Below, piece after piece: positions 1 through 7,345 of a DNA stretch of 35,502 bases. Position numbers and translations under genes: made by a program. Location of the stretch: assembly GCA_025452005.1 (NCBI GenBank), contig JANWJK010000095.1:1-35502 (forward strand), written 5' to 3'. This stretch comes from Acetobacteraceae bacterium. GTDB lineage: Bacteria; Pseudomonadota; Alphaproteobacteria; Acetobacterales; Acetobacteraceae. Position 1 is the stretch's first letter, and the number at the start of each line of letters is the position of its first letter. Under the pieces are notes generated by a model. That model did no database searches. It saw nothing but the letters and a program-made list of their open reading frames with translations, and was not told the origin of the DNA.

Positions 1-355
1 AGCGCTGCTCGCCTATTCGGAGCGCTTTCGCGACAGACGCGTCGGCGTGGCGATCACCGGCGGCAACATCGACGCGCGTATCCTGTCCAACGTGCTGCTG
101 CGCAACCTGCTGCGCGACGGCAGGTTGTTGCGGCTGCATCTGCAGATTCCCGATCGCCCCGGCGTGCTGGCCGACATCGCCGGCAAGATCGGAAACATCG
201 GCGGCAACATCATCGAGGTCTCGCACCAGCGCCTGTTCGCCGCCTCGTCCGTGCAGGCGGCGGAACTGGAGGTGATGGTGGAAGCGCGCGATCCGGTGCA
301 CGCCGATGCTATTCTCGAGGCGCTGGAGCAGACCTACGTGGTGCGGCGGATCTGA
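1..355 (+). CDS. ilvA: Threonine ammonia-lyase (threonine dehydratase), C-terminal part with ACT domain; 5' end outside window
   Basis: This is the 3' end of a PLP-dependent threonine dehydratase, which deaminates threonine to 2-oxobutanoate, the first step towards isoleucine. The reading frame is open from base 2 with no start of its own, so the gene begins outside the window; the ATG at 47 in the ORF track is internal. The first visible residues, GVAITGGNID, match the conserved glycine-rich stretch near the end of the catalytic domain. About 20 residues later an ACT regulatory domain starts (LQIPDRPGVLADIAGKIG) and runs to the stop. A single short ACT domain is typical of the IlvA type of about 400 residues found in many alphaproteobacteria. 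The gene converges on the minus-strand solute-binding protein gene with only 3 bp between the stops. The family call is firm; whether the enzyme is biosynthetic or catabolic cannot be decided from the fragment. Confidence 0.88.
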   Translation, partial: ALLAYSERFRDRRVGVAITGGNIDARILSNVLLRNLLRDGRLLRLHLQIPDRPGVLADIAGKIGNIGGNIIEVSHQRLFAASSVQAAELEVMVEARDPVHADAILEALEQTYVVRRI

Positions 356-358
356 ACG

Positions 359-1933
359 TCACACCCGGCTCACGTTCCAGAACATCGGCCCGGTGGCTTC
401 AAGCTTGCCGGTCAGGCTCTTGCGATAGGCGGTGGGTATCTGGAACTGGCCCAGCGTCACTGTGGGCACCTGCGTGTAGTTCTCAAGCTGGATGGCCGCC
501 GCGACCTTCTTGCGCGCATCGTCGTCCTCTGCGTCCAGCCATTGCTGCGTCAGCTCCTCGATCTTCGGATTCTCGTACCAGCCGAACCATCCCGCCGCGC
601 CCGCACCGCGGAACGGCGCGGTGACCACGGGGTTGAGGATGAAGCCACCGGTGAACCAGGTGTGGAAGATCGACCAGCCGCCCTTTTCCACCGATTCCTT
701 GGTTGCCCGCCGCTGCACTACCGAACCCCAATCCGTCGCCTGCAATTCGGCGTTGATGCCGATCTTCTTGAGCGTGTCATAGGTGATGTCGCCGAGCGGT
801 CCGATCGTCGGGAAGTCTGTCGGATTGATGATCACCGCCTTCTGGCCGGTGTAGCCGGCCTCCTGGACCGTCCTCATTGCCGCTTTGAGGTCGCCCTGTT
901 GCACCGGCAGATCGACCTCGGTGCCATAGGTGGTGCCGCATGGGTACTGCGAGCGGCAGATGCGCCACGCCGTCTGATCGTTGCCCATGATCGCCGTCAT
1001 GTAGTCGGTCTGGTTCACCGCGGCCAGCACGGCGCGGCGCAGCCGAACGTCGTTGAACGGCGGATGCAGATGGTTGAACCGCAGACCGCCGATATAGCCT
1101 TGCGGATTGGACGGCGCGATGACGATGTCGGCGTTGCGGCGCAGCAGCGGCACGAGATCTGCCTGCGCCTGCTCGTACCAGTCCACCTCGCCGTTCTGCA
1201 ATGCGGCCGCCGCGGTGGCCGCGTCCGGAATGATCTTCCACTCGATCCGTTCGAAGCGAGCGATCTTGCCGCCCGAGGTCCATTCCGCCGGCTCCTGGCG
1301 CGGCACATAGGCATCGTTCTTCGCCCAGGCGGCGCTGCTGCCGGCGACGAACTCGTCCTTGAGGAAGCGGAAGGGGCCGGAGCCCACCGCCTCGGTGATC
1401 GCCTTGAACGGATCGGTCTTCGCCAACCGCTCCGGCATCATGAAGGAATTCTGTAGCGCAATCGCATCGATCAGCAGCGGGAAGGGTTTCTTGAGCGTGA
1501 TCTTGATCGTCCTGTCGTCCGCCACGCCCCAGGCATCGACAACCTTCGCTGCGGTCTGGCCGAACGTGTCCCTTGCCGCCCAACGGGCGAGGCTCGGTGC
1601 GCAGTCCTGCGCGCGTACCGGCTCGCCGTCATGCCACTTCAGCCCCTCGCGCAGCTTGATCAGATAGGTGCGGCCATCACCGGAGACCGTGTAGCCTTCT
1701 GCCATCTGCGGCTTCGCTTGCAGCGCGGCATTCACGCCGAACAGCGTATCGTACACCAGCCAGCCGTGGTTCGCCGTCACCGCCGCTGTGGTGAAGATCG
1801 GGTCCAGCACTGTGAGGTTGGCCTGCGGCACGAAACGCAGCACGCGGGCGTTCGCCGGCTGCGCAATTGAGAAATGCGGCAAAGCCGCTGCCGCAACGCC
1901 GGCCGCTCCGGCCAGGAGTGTGCGCCGCTTCAT
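359..1933 (-). CDS. ABC transporter substrate-binding protein, peptide/opine family (SBP_bac_5)
   Basis: Periplasmic solute receptor of the DppA/OppA type, 524 residues. The ORF track starts at 1990, but the ATG at 1933 is preferred because AGGGGG lies about 9 bases upstream and the protein then begins with a normal export signal (MKRRTLLAGAAGVAAAALPH). The twin arginine followed by TLLAGAAG resembles a Tat signal. The mature part shows the usual order of the family: LRFVPQANLTVLDPIFTT near the start, then a WHDGEPVRAQD motif (family form 'fhdG.pltA.D'), then FNHLHPPFNDVRLRRAV in the middle. No permease or ATPase genes are adjacent, so the receptor is separated from its transporter or works with one elsewhere. 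It is the last gene of the minus-strand cluster with HyuA, HyuB and two hydroxy-acid oxidases, which suggests uptake of a compound they degrade. The substrate is unknown. Confidence 0.9.
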   Translation of the reverse strand: MKRRTLLAGAAGVAAAALPHFSIAQPANARVLRFVPQANLTVLDPIFTTAAVTANHGWLVYDTLFGVNAALQAKPQMAEGYTVSGDGRTYLIKLREGLKWHDGEPVRAQDCAPSLARWAARDTFGQTAAKVVDAWGVADDRTIKITLKKPFPLLIDAIALQNSFMMPERLAKTDPFKAITEAVGSGPFRFLKDEFVAGSSAAWAKNDAYVPRQEPAEWTSGGKIARFERIEWKIIPDAATAAAALQNGEVDWYEQAQADLVPLLRRNADIVIAPSNPQGYIGGLRFNHLHPPFNDVRLRRAVLAAVNQTDYMTAIMGNDQTAWRICRSQYPCGTTYGTEVDLPVQQGDLKAAMRTVQEAGYTGQKAVIINPTDFPTIGPLGDITYDTLKKIGINAELQATDWGSVVQRRATKESVEKGGWSIFHTWFTGGFILNPVVTAPFRGAGAAGWFGWYENPKIEELTQQWLDAEDDDARKKVAAAIQLENYTQVPTVTLGQFQIPTAYRKSLTGKLEATGPMFWNVSRV

Positions 1934-2055
1934 GATGTGCCCCCTGTTGATTGTTGGACACAGGATGTCGAGTTTCCGCGTCTGCCGCAAGCAAGGAGAA
2001 CAGCCTCAAGCGCAAGCTCGCCGACGATTGCGGTGCCGCGGCGGTTATGCATGCA

Positions 2056-2091
2056 CCCACTCCCCAAGCCTCCCCCGCTTCGCGGGAGAGG
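2056..2091. repeat. GC-rich intergenic palindrome, copy 1
   Basis: The gap between hyuA and the solute-binding protein gene contains CCTCCCCCGC, a short TTC loop and GCGGGAGAGG, a near-perfect 10-bp stem with one mismatch, preceded by CCCACTCCCCAAG. The same C/T-rich then G/A-rich pattern recurs at 4173-4201 and 7255-7337, so this is one copy of a dispersed REP-like element. It is not followed by a T-run on the minus strand, so it is a poor intrinsic terminator candidate. Confidence 0.6.
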
Positions 2092-2115
2092 AAAAATTAT
2101 GGCGAGCGCGTGTAT

Positions 2116-4152
2116 CTACACGGATATATCCAGCCACCCGTTCGGCGTCACCGTCGCGCGGTTCCCTGGCCGCAACAGCACCGTGGTCATGGCCGATTCC
2201 ACGATCGCCGGCCCGGCAATCGCCTGGCCGGGTGCGATCTCGTCGAACTCGAACACCGGCACGGTGGTCCATTCCCGCAGCCACACGCGCCGTTCGCCGC
2301 GTGGTGCCGCATCTGCCTGTGCCGCCCGAACCGGTTCGGACGGCACACCGGGCAGCACGCCGATCACCGCGGCGCGCGCGTTCACCAGCACCGCGCCCTG
2401 GTCGCGGAGCGCGTAGGTGTACAGCTCCTCGTGCCGGTTGTGGAACCGCTCAACGATCTGCGGCAAAGGATCTTCGGCATCCCAGTCGATGCCGTCGAGC
2501 GGCACGGTGATTTCGAAGATCTGCTCGCCGTAGCGCATCTCGACGGACCGATGCACGCGCACCGGGCCATCGAACGAGGCGCGCAGCCGCGCCAATCCCT
2601 CCTGCTCCATCTCGGCAAACAGGCGCTTGATACCGGCGCCGTCCAGCCGCGTGGTGTCGCCGATATGCGTGCGCGACACCTCGAAGCGCAGGTCGGTCGC
2701 CAGCATCCCCCAGGCCGACAGCACTGCTGCGACGCGTGGCACCACCACCCGCGTCAGATCGAGCTGGCGCGCGACATCCGTTACGTGCAGCCCCGCTGCA
2801 CCGCCGAACGACAGCAGCGCGAACCTCCGCGGATCGACGCCGCGCCGCACCGAGACCAGACGGATGCCTTCCGCCATGTTGGTGTTGACCACGCGGTGCA
2901 CACCTTCGGCCGCCGCTGTCCGGTCGACCTTCAGTCGCGTCGCCAGCCGGTCCAGCGCAGCCTCTGCCGCCGCCGCGTCGAGCCGCGCGGCCCCGCCCAG
3001 GAAATGCGCCGGATCGAGATAGCCGAGGACGAGGTTGGCATCGGTCACGGTGGGATCGGTGCCGCCGCGGCCATAGCAAGCGGGACCCGGCACGGCCCCG
3101 GCGCTCTGCGGACCGACATGCAGGATGCCGCCGGCATCGACACGGCCGATCGACCCGCCGCCGGCGCCGAGACTGACGATGTCGAGGCTGTTCAGTGCGA
3201 GACGATGACCGCCGATGCCGCGGCCGCTGACCAGGGCAGGCTCGCCGTCGACGATCAGGCATATGTCGGTGCTGGTGCCGCCCATGTCGAACGGGATCAG
3301 ATTGCCGCTGCCGAGGAGCCGCGTTGCGTAGCGGCTGCCGGCGACGCCACCGGCGGGGCCGGACAACACACCGCCCGCGGCGAGCCGCGCGGACTCGGCG
3401 ATTGGTGCGACACCGCCGTGCGACTGGATGATCAGGATCGGGCCTCGGTATCCGGCCTCCACCAGGCGCTGCTCCAGCCGCCGCAGGTAGCGCGACAGCG
3501 CGGGCCCGACATAGGCGTTCACCACGGTGGTGGAGACGCGGTCGAACTCCTTGATCTGCGGCAGCACGTCGGACGACAGCGACACGTAGGCATCGGGCAT
3601 CGCCTCGGCGAGCGCGGCGGCTGTGTCACGTTCGTGGCGCGGATCGCGATAGGCGTGCAGGTAGCAGACCGCCACTGCTTCAACGCCGGCGCGCTTCAGC
3701 GCCTCGATCGAGGTGGCGAGCGACGTACGGTCGAGCGGGGTCTCGATCGTGCCGTCGGCGCGCATGCGTTCCGTCACGCCAAGTCGCAGCGCGCGCGGCA
3801 CGAGCTGTTCCGGCGGTGGCATGCGGAGGTTGTACCGGTCGTCCTTCAAGCCCTCGCGCATCTCTATGACGTCGCGGTGGCCCTCCGTGGTGAGCAGGCC
3901 GACCCTGGCGCCCTTGTGCTCGAGCAGTGCGTTGGTTGCGACCGTGGTGCCGTGCACGATGCGCTCGGTCTGTGCGAGCAGGGCCGGCGGCGCGAGGTCG
4001 AGGAGATCGGCCAGGCGGTCGAGCCCGGCCATCACGCCGATCGACGGGTCGTCGGGTGTCGAGGCCACCTTTGCCAGTGTGGCGCGGCCGGTGTCATCCA
4101 CCGCGACCAGGTCGGTGAAGGTGCCGCCGACGTCGATGCCGATCTTCAGCAT
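2116..4152 (-). CDS. hyuA: Hydantoinase/oxoprolinase family protein, subunit A
   Basis: ATP-dependent subunit of the N-methylhydantoinase / 5-oxoprolinase / acetone carboxylase superfamily, 678 residues, close to the usual length of about 690. Members hydrolyse or carboxylate cyclic amides or ketones together with a B subunit. The start at 4152 gives the canonical N-terminus MLKIGIDVGGTFTDLVAVD, the first phosphate-binding loop of the actin-like ATPase fold; the longer ORF start at 4302 would translate through the palindrome and the end of hyuB. The second nucleotide-binding region is seen as SGPAGGVAGSRY and FDMGGTSTDICLIVDG around residues 270-310. Just upstream on the same strand lies hyuB, 79 bp away, with a GC-rich palindrome between them. 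The pair probably forms one enzyme. The true substrate (hydantoin, oxoproline, a ketone or another lactam) cannot be read from the sequence. Confidence 0.92.
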   Translation of the reverse strand: MLKIGIDVGGTFTDLVAVDDTGRATLAKVASTPDDPSIGVMAGLDRLADLLDLAPPALLAQTERIVHGTTVATNALLEHKGARVGLLTTEGHRDVIEMREGLKDDRYNLRMPPPEQLVPRALRLGVTERMRADGTIETPLDRTSLATSIEALKRAGVEAVAVCYLHAYRDPRHERDTAAALAEAMPDAYVSLSSDVLPQIKEFDRVSTTVVNAYVGPALSRYLRRLEQRLVEAGYRGPILIIQSHGGVAPIAESARLAAGGVLSGPAGGVAGSRYATRLLGSGNLIPFDMGGTSTDICLIVDGEPALVSGRGIGGHRLALNSLDIVSLGAGGGSIGRVDAGGILHVGPQSAGAVPGPACYGRGGTDPTVTDANLVLGYLDPAHFLGGAARLDAAAAEAALDRLATRLKVDRTAAAEGVHRVVNTNMAEGIRLVSVRRGVDPRRFALLSFGGAAGLHVTDVARQLDLTRVVVPRVAAVLSAWGMLATDLRFEVSRTHIGDTTRLDGAGIKRLFAEMEQEGLARLRASFDGPVRVHRSVEMRYGEQIFEITVPLDGIDWDAEDPLPQIVERFHNRHEELYTYALRDQGAVLVNARAAVIGVLPGVPSEPVRAAQADAAPRGERRVWLREWTTVPVFEFDEIAPGQAIAGPAIVESAMTTVLLRPGNRATVTPNGWLDISV

Positions 4153-4172
4153 GGCAGGGCGCAGGCAGTAAT

Positions 4173-4201
4173 CCTCTCCCTCCCCTTGCGGGAGGGGGAG
4201 G
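4173..4201. repeat. GC-rich intergenic palindrome, copy 2
   Basis: A 12-bp stem formed by CCTCTCCCTCCC and GGGAGGGGGAGG with a 5-base loop (CTTGC) and one G-T wobble, located between the stop of hyuB and the start of hyuA. It resembles the elements at 2056-2091 and 7255-7337. Inside a probable operon such a hairpin could stabilise upstream mRNA or weaken downstream expression, but nothing here decides this. Confidence 0.65.
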
Positions 4202-4231
4202 ACCCTTTGCCTGCCCCCGTCACTACAAGTT

Positions 4232-5875
4232 TCAGACGAAACCATTGACCTCATCCCGTTCCCGCGCCGCCGGATCGCGCTTGGCCGGATCGCCCCAACC
4301 ACCGCCGCCCCCGGACTCGATCTTGAACACGTCGCCCGGCCGTATCTCGATCCCCACTTCCTTCGTTTTCAGCGCCCGCTGCTGGCGTCCCTCCGAGTGC
4401 AGCACATAGCGATGCGGCAGTCCGTCCTGGCCGCCGAGCATGCCGCAGGCGCCATACTTCACCCCATCGCCGGCGGTGTTGCCGCGTGCCGGCTCGTCGA
4501 TCTCCGCCACCATCTCCAGCACGCAGCCTGGGCCGCCGCGATACTGCCCATCGCCGCCCGATCCCGACCTGAACTCGTGCGTGCGGAAGAACAGCGGAAA
4601 CCGCACTTCGGTCACCTCCAGGCTGCCGAACTTGATGCCGCCTGCCGCCTGCCATTCGCCGCCTCCCGGCCAGCCGTCGCCCACCGGCGACGCGCCTCCG
4701 CCCGGGCGTGCCTGGAACATGTGCCAGATGAACGGCTTCCGCGTGCGCGGATCGCACCCTTGGATGGCGATCCGGAACCGCCGCCCCCAGCCTGCCATCG
4801 CACGATCAGGGCAGGCGGGGGCCAGAGCCTTGATGATCGCCTCGATGATCTCCTGCGAACAGTGGTTGGTGCACAACGTCACCGGCGCGCCCTCGTTCGC
4901 CCACACCACCGTGCCGGGTTTCGCGATCACCTCCAGCGGACGGAACGCGCCGTCGTTCTTCGGCGTATGCGGATCGATCAGATAGGCCAGCGCCACCACC
5001 ACCGCGGACCGCATGTTCGGAAAGGACGAATTGACGAACCCGATAACCTGCTCGTGCGAGTCCGACAGATCCACAGTCAGGTCGCTGCCCCGCTTGGTCA
5101 CCGTCGCGCGGATATGGATGTCGGTGTAGCCATGCCCGTCGTCGTCGAGAAACGCCTCGCCGTGGTACACCCCATCCTTCCAGGTTGCGATCACCGTGCG
5201 CGCCTGACGCTCCGCGCCATCCAGCACCGCCTCGATCGCCGCGTGCGTCGTCTCCCAGCCGAACTCGGAGGCGAGCGCCAGCATGCGCCGCTGCCCGACA
5301 TGCGCCGAGCCGATCATCGCCGCGAGGTCGCCGCGGAAATCGTGCGGGTGGCGCACATTGGTCACCAGCATCTCCAGCACGTCGCGCCGCACGACGCCGC
5401 GGTCGTAGAGACGCAGCGGCGTGACGCGAATGCCTTCCTGCCAGATCTCGGTCGCGGCCGCGTTGTAGGCACCGTGCGTAGACCCGCCGATGTCGCTCTG
5501 GTGCGCGCGATTGATCGACCAGAACACCGGCCGGTCGCCCTCGAACACCGGCACGAACGCCGTCAGGTCGGGAATGTGGTTGCCGCCATGATACGGATCG
5601 TTCAGCAGGAACACGTCGCCGGGGTGGATGTCACCCAGGAAGAACTCGGTGACCGCCTTGGCCGCCCAGGGCAGCGCGCCGACATGGATCGGCACGTGCT
5701 CGGCCTGTGCGATCAGCCTTCCGTCGAGGTCACAGATCGCGGTGGAGAAATCGCGGCTGGAATTAAGGATCTGGGAGTAGGAGGTGCGCAGCATCGCCTC
5801 GCCCATCTCCTCGACGATGGCATGCAGCCGGTGCTGCACGACCGAGACAGTCACCGGATCGACGGTGTCAGACAC
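4232..5875 (-). CDS. hyuB: Hydantoinase B/oxoprolinase family protein, subunit B
   Basis: B subunit partner of HyuA, 547 residues, a normal length. The start is a GTG at 5875 with GGAGG about 8 bases upstream (complement of CCTCC at 5882-5886), which settles the start although the codon is not ATG. Family landmarks are RTSYSQILNSSRDFSTAICD near residue 30, LNDPYHGGNHIPDLTAF around 90-105, and the glycine-rich tail SGGGGGWGDPAKRDP close to the C-terminus. The gene lies 54 bp from a divergent small ORF and 188 bp downstream of an FMN-dependent oxidase gene on the same strand. HyuA and HyuB together suggest an ATP-dependent ring-opening or carboxylating enzyme; the substrate is not evident. Confidence 0.93.
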   Translation of the reverse strand: MSDTVDPVTVSVVQHRLHAIVEEMGEAMLRTSYSQILNSSRDFSTAICDLDGRLIAQAEHVPIHVGALPWAAKAVTEFFLGDIHPGDVFLLNDPYHGGNHIPDLTAFVPVFEGDRPVFWSINRAHQSDIGGSTHGAYNAAATEIWQEGIRVTPLRLYDRGVVRRDVLEMLVTNVRHPHDFRGDLAAMIGSAHVGQRRMLALASEFGWETTHAAIEAVLDGAERQARTVIATWKDGVYHGEAFLDDDGHGYTDIHIRATVTKRGSDLTVDLSDSHEQVIGFVNSSFPNMRSAVVVALAYLIDPHTPKNDGAFRPLEVIAKPGTVVWANEGAPVTLCTNHCSQEIIEAIIKALAPACPDRAMAGWGRRFRIAIQGCDPRTRKPFIWHMFQARPGGGASPVGDGWPGGGEWQAAGGIKFGSLEVTEVRFPLFFRTHEFRSGSGGDGQYRGGPGCVLEMVAEIDEPARGNTAGDGVKYGACGMLGGQDGLPHRYVLHSEGRQQRALKTKEVGIEIRPGDVFKIESGGGGGWGDPAKRDPAARERDEVNGFV

Positions 5876-5929
5876 GCTTTGCCTCCATGGATGGCCGCGG
5901 ATACCATATGCGAAAGGAGTAGACAGTCG

Positions 5930-6100
5930 ATGATGCGCAGAGGCAAGGAAGCCAGCGATCCGCGCCGCCCGGAGTCACCGTGGCTGGCAGGCGCCGCGAT
6001 CGGGATAGCGATCTCGTCGCTGGCGGCCGGCGCGATGCTGCTGGGAGCAGGACTGGCGATCGTTCAGGCGACGCCTACCAGCCGATTGCCCTCTCGATAG
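5930..6100 (+). CDS. Possible small single-span membrane protein (56 aa)
   Basis: This short ORF is hidden inside a long shadow ORF of the track (4397-6100). Its ATG at 5930, immediately followed by a second ATG, has AAAGGAGT upstream at good spacing, one of the strongest ribosome sites in this part of the window. The predicted protein starts with a basic, polar stretch (MMRRGKEASDPRRPESP) followed by one hydrophobic segment of about 28 residues, WLAGAAIGIAISSLAAGAML onward, rich in small residues, and ends in TSRLPSR. It lies divergent from hyuB, and its last 37 bp overlap the 3' end of the oxidase gene on the other strand. I recognise no family. The ribosome site and membrane segment favour a real gene, but antisense coincidence in GC-rich DNA is possible. 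Confidence 0.45.
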   Translation: MMRRGKEASDPRRPESPWLAGAAIGIAISSLAAGAMLLGAGLAIVQATPTSRLPSR

Positions 6101-7248
6101 CGCCAGAAGATATCGCTGGTGACCTCGTCCACGGTGCGGCATCCGGTATAGGCCATCGTCTTGTCGGCCTCGTTCTTCAGGATATCGATCGCCTTCAGCG
6201 CGCCCGCCTCGCCGCCCGCCGCCGTGCCGTAGAGCGTCGCGCGACCGGTCAGCACCGCCTTCGCTCCCAGCGCCAGCGCCTTCACGATGTCGGAGCCACG
6301 CCGCACGCCGGAATCCAGGATCAGCGTCATGCGGTCGCCCACCGCCTCGGCGATCTCCGGCAGCACGTCCAGCGTCGCCGCCGCGCTGTCCATGTTCCGT
6401 CCGCCGTGGTTCGACACCACGATGCCATCGACGCCGTAGCTCAGTGCCTTGATCGCATCGTCCGGCCGGTTGACGCCCTTCAGCATCAGCACCCCAGGCC
6501 AGATGTCGCGGAACTTCGCGATGTCATCCCAGGCAAGCGAGTCGGCACGCATGGCGTCGCGTGAGCCGACGCCGCTGAGGATCGATTTCTGGTATTCCTC
6601 CGGATAGTTCTCGTGGCGCGGGAACTGTCCGGACGTGAAGTACCGCATCAGCACGCTGGTGGTCCATGCCGGATGGCGCATCATGTCGAGCGTGAACCGC
6701 AGGGTCGGATTGAACGGCAGGCCGAAGCCGTTGTGCGTGTTGTATTCGCGGTTGGCGCCGACTGGGGAATCGACCGTGACGATGAGTGCCTCGAAACCGT
6801 TGCGGTGGGCGCGCTCGATCAACTGGTGCGACAGGTCGCGGCGTTTCCACACATAAAGCTGGAACCATAGCCGACCGCCGGCCGTGGCGATCTTCTCCAT
6901 CGGCGTCATCGATGCGGTGGACAGCGTCAAGGGTATCTGCGCCTTGGCGGCCGCCTTCGCCAGTTCCATTTCGCCCTGATGCCAGCACAGGCCGGCCGCT
7001 CCGGTGGGCGCAATGGCCAGCGGCAGGCTTGCCGGTTTGCCGAACAGCGTGGTGGCAACGCTACGGCCGGAGACATCGACCAGTGCGCGGTGGCGCAGCT
7101 TGATGCGCTCGAACGCCGAGCGGTTGTTGGCGACCGCGATGTGGTCCTCGGTGGCGCGATCCACGAACTCGAACACGCCCTTCGGCAGGCGCCGCTGCGC
7201 CGCGGCGCGCAGGTCCCAGACGTTCAGGCAGCGGTCGAGGTTGGTCAT
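6064..7248 (-). CDS. FMN-dependent alpha-hydroxy-acid oxidizing protein, copy 1
   Basis: Member of the FMN-dependent 2-hydroxy-acid oxidase/dehydrogenase family (lactate dehydrogenase LldD, mandelate dehydrogenase, glycolate oxidase), 394 residues from the ATG at 7248, which has a purine-rich GGAGGGGG site about 10 bases upstream; the GTG at 7257 used in the track lies inside that site. Visible landmarks are APTGAAGL (80-87), FQLYVWK with the conserved Tyr near 132, LMLKG with the FMN-contacting Lys257, and SNHGGRNMD with the catalytic base His281 and substrate Arg284. DSGVRRGSD and TGRATLYG bind the FMN phosphate. Aligning LPKGVFEFVDRATED with plant glycolate oxidase places Phe where Tyr24, a substrate-carboxylate contact, normally sits. 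A close paralogue lies directly upstream. The substrate is unknown; lactate specificity should not be assumed. Confidence 0.92.
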   Translation of the reverse strand: MTNLDRCLNVWDLRAAAQRRLPKGVFEFVDRATEDHIAVANNRSAFERIKLRHRALVDVSGRSVATTLFGKPASLPLAIAPTGAAGLCWHQGEMELAKAAAKAQIPLTLSTASMTPMEKIATAGGRLWFQLYVWKRRDLSHQLIERAHRNGFEALIVTVDSPVGANREYNTHNGFGLPFNPTLRFTLDMMRHPAWTTSVLMRYFTSGQFPRHENYPEEYQKSILSGVGSRDAMRADSLAWDDIAKFRDIWPGVLMLKGVNRPDDAIKALSYGVDGIVVSNHGGRNMDSAAATLDVLPEIAEAVGDRMTLILDSGVRRGSDIVKALALGAKAVLTGRATLYGTAAGGEAGALKAIDILKNEADKTMAYTGCRTVDEVTSDIFWRYREGNRLVGVA

Positions 7249-7254
7249 TGGCGG

Positions 7255-7337
7255 CACCCCCTCCCCAACGCGCTGCGCGGGAGTATGGGCGCTGAACTCC
7301 CTCTCCCGCGCAGCGGGGGAGGGTCGGGGAGGGGGTG
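7255..7337. repeat. Compound GC-rich intergenic palindrome, copy 3
   Basis: The gap between the two hydroxy-acid oxidase genes is almost filled by a nested palindrome. The outer arms CACCCCCTCCCC (7255-7266) and GGGGAGGGGGTG (7326-7337) are exact reverse complements. Inside is a second stem, CCCTCTCCCGC with GCGGGGGAGGG (7299-7323), with a 3-base loop. This is the most complete copy of the element also seen at 2056-2091 and 4173-4201. Its left end also provides the purine-rich ribosome-binding region of the downstream oxidase gene. Confidence 0.7.
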
Positions 7338-7345
7338 CATCCTCA

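Noticed and set aside
1951-4248. 765-residue plus-strand ORF opposite hyuA
   Set aside because: Arg/His/Ala-rich shadow with no family motif; the opposite strand carries a clear hyuA with conserved nucleotide-binding motifs.
4397-5929. Long plus-strand ORF (4397-6100) opposite hyuB
   Set aside because: Shadow of hyuB; only its last 57 codons, starting at 5930 with a ribosome site, look like a possible gene.
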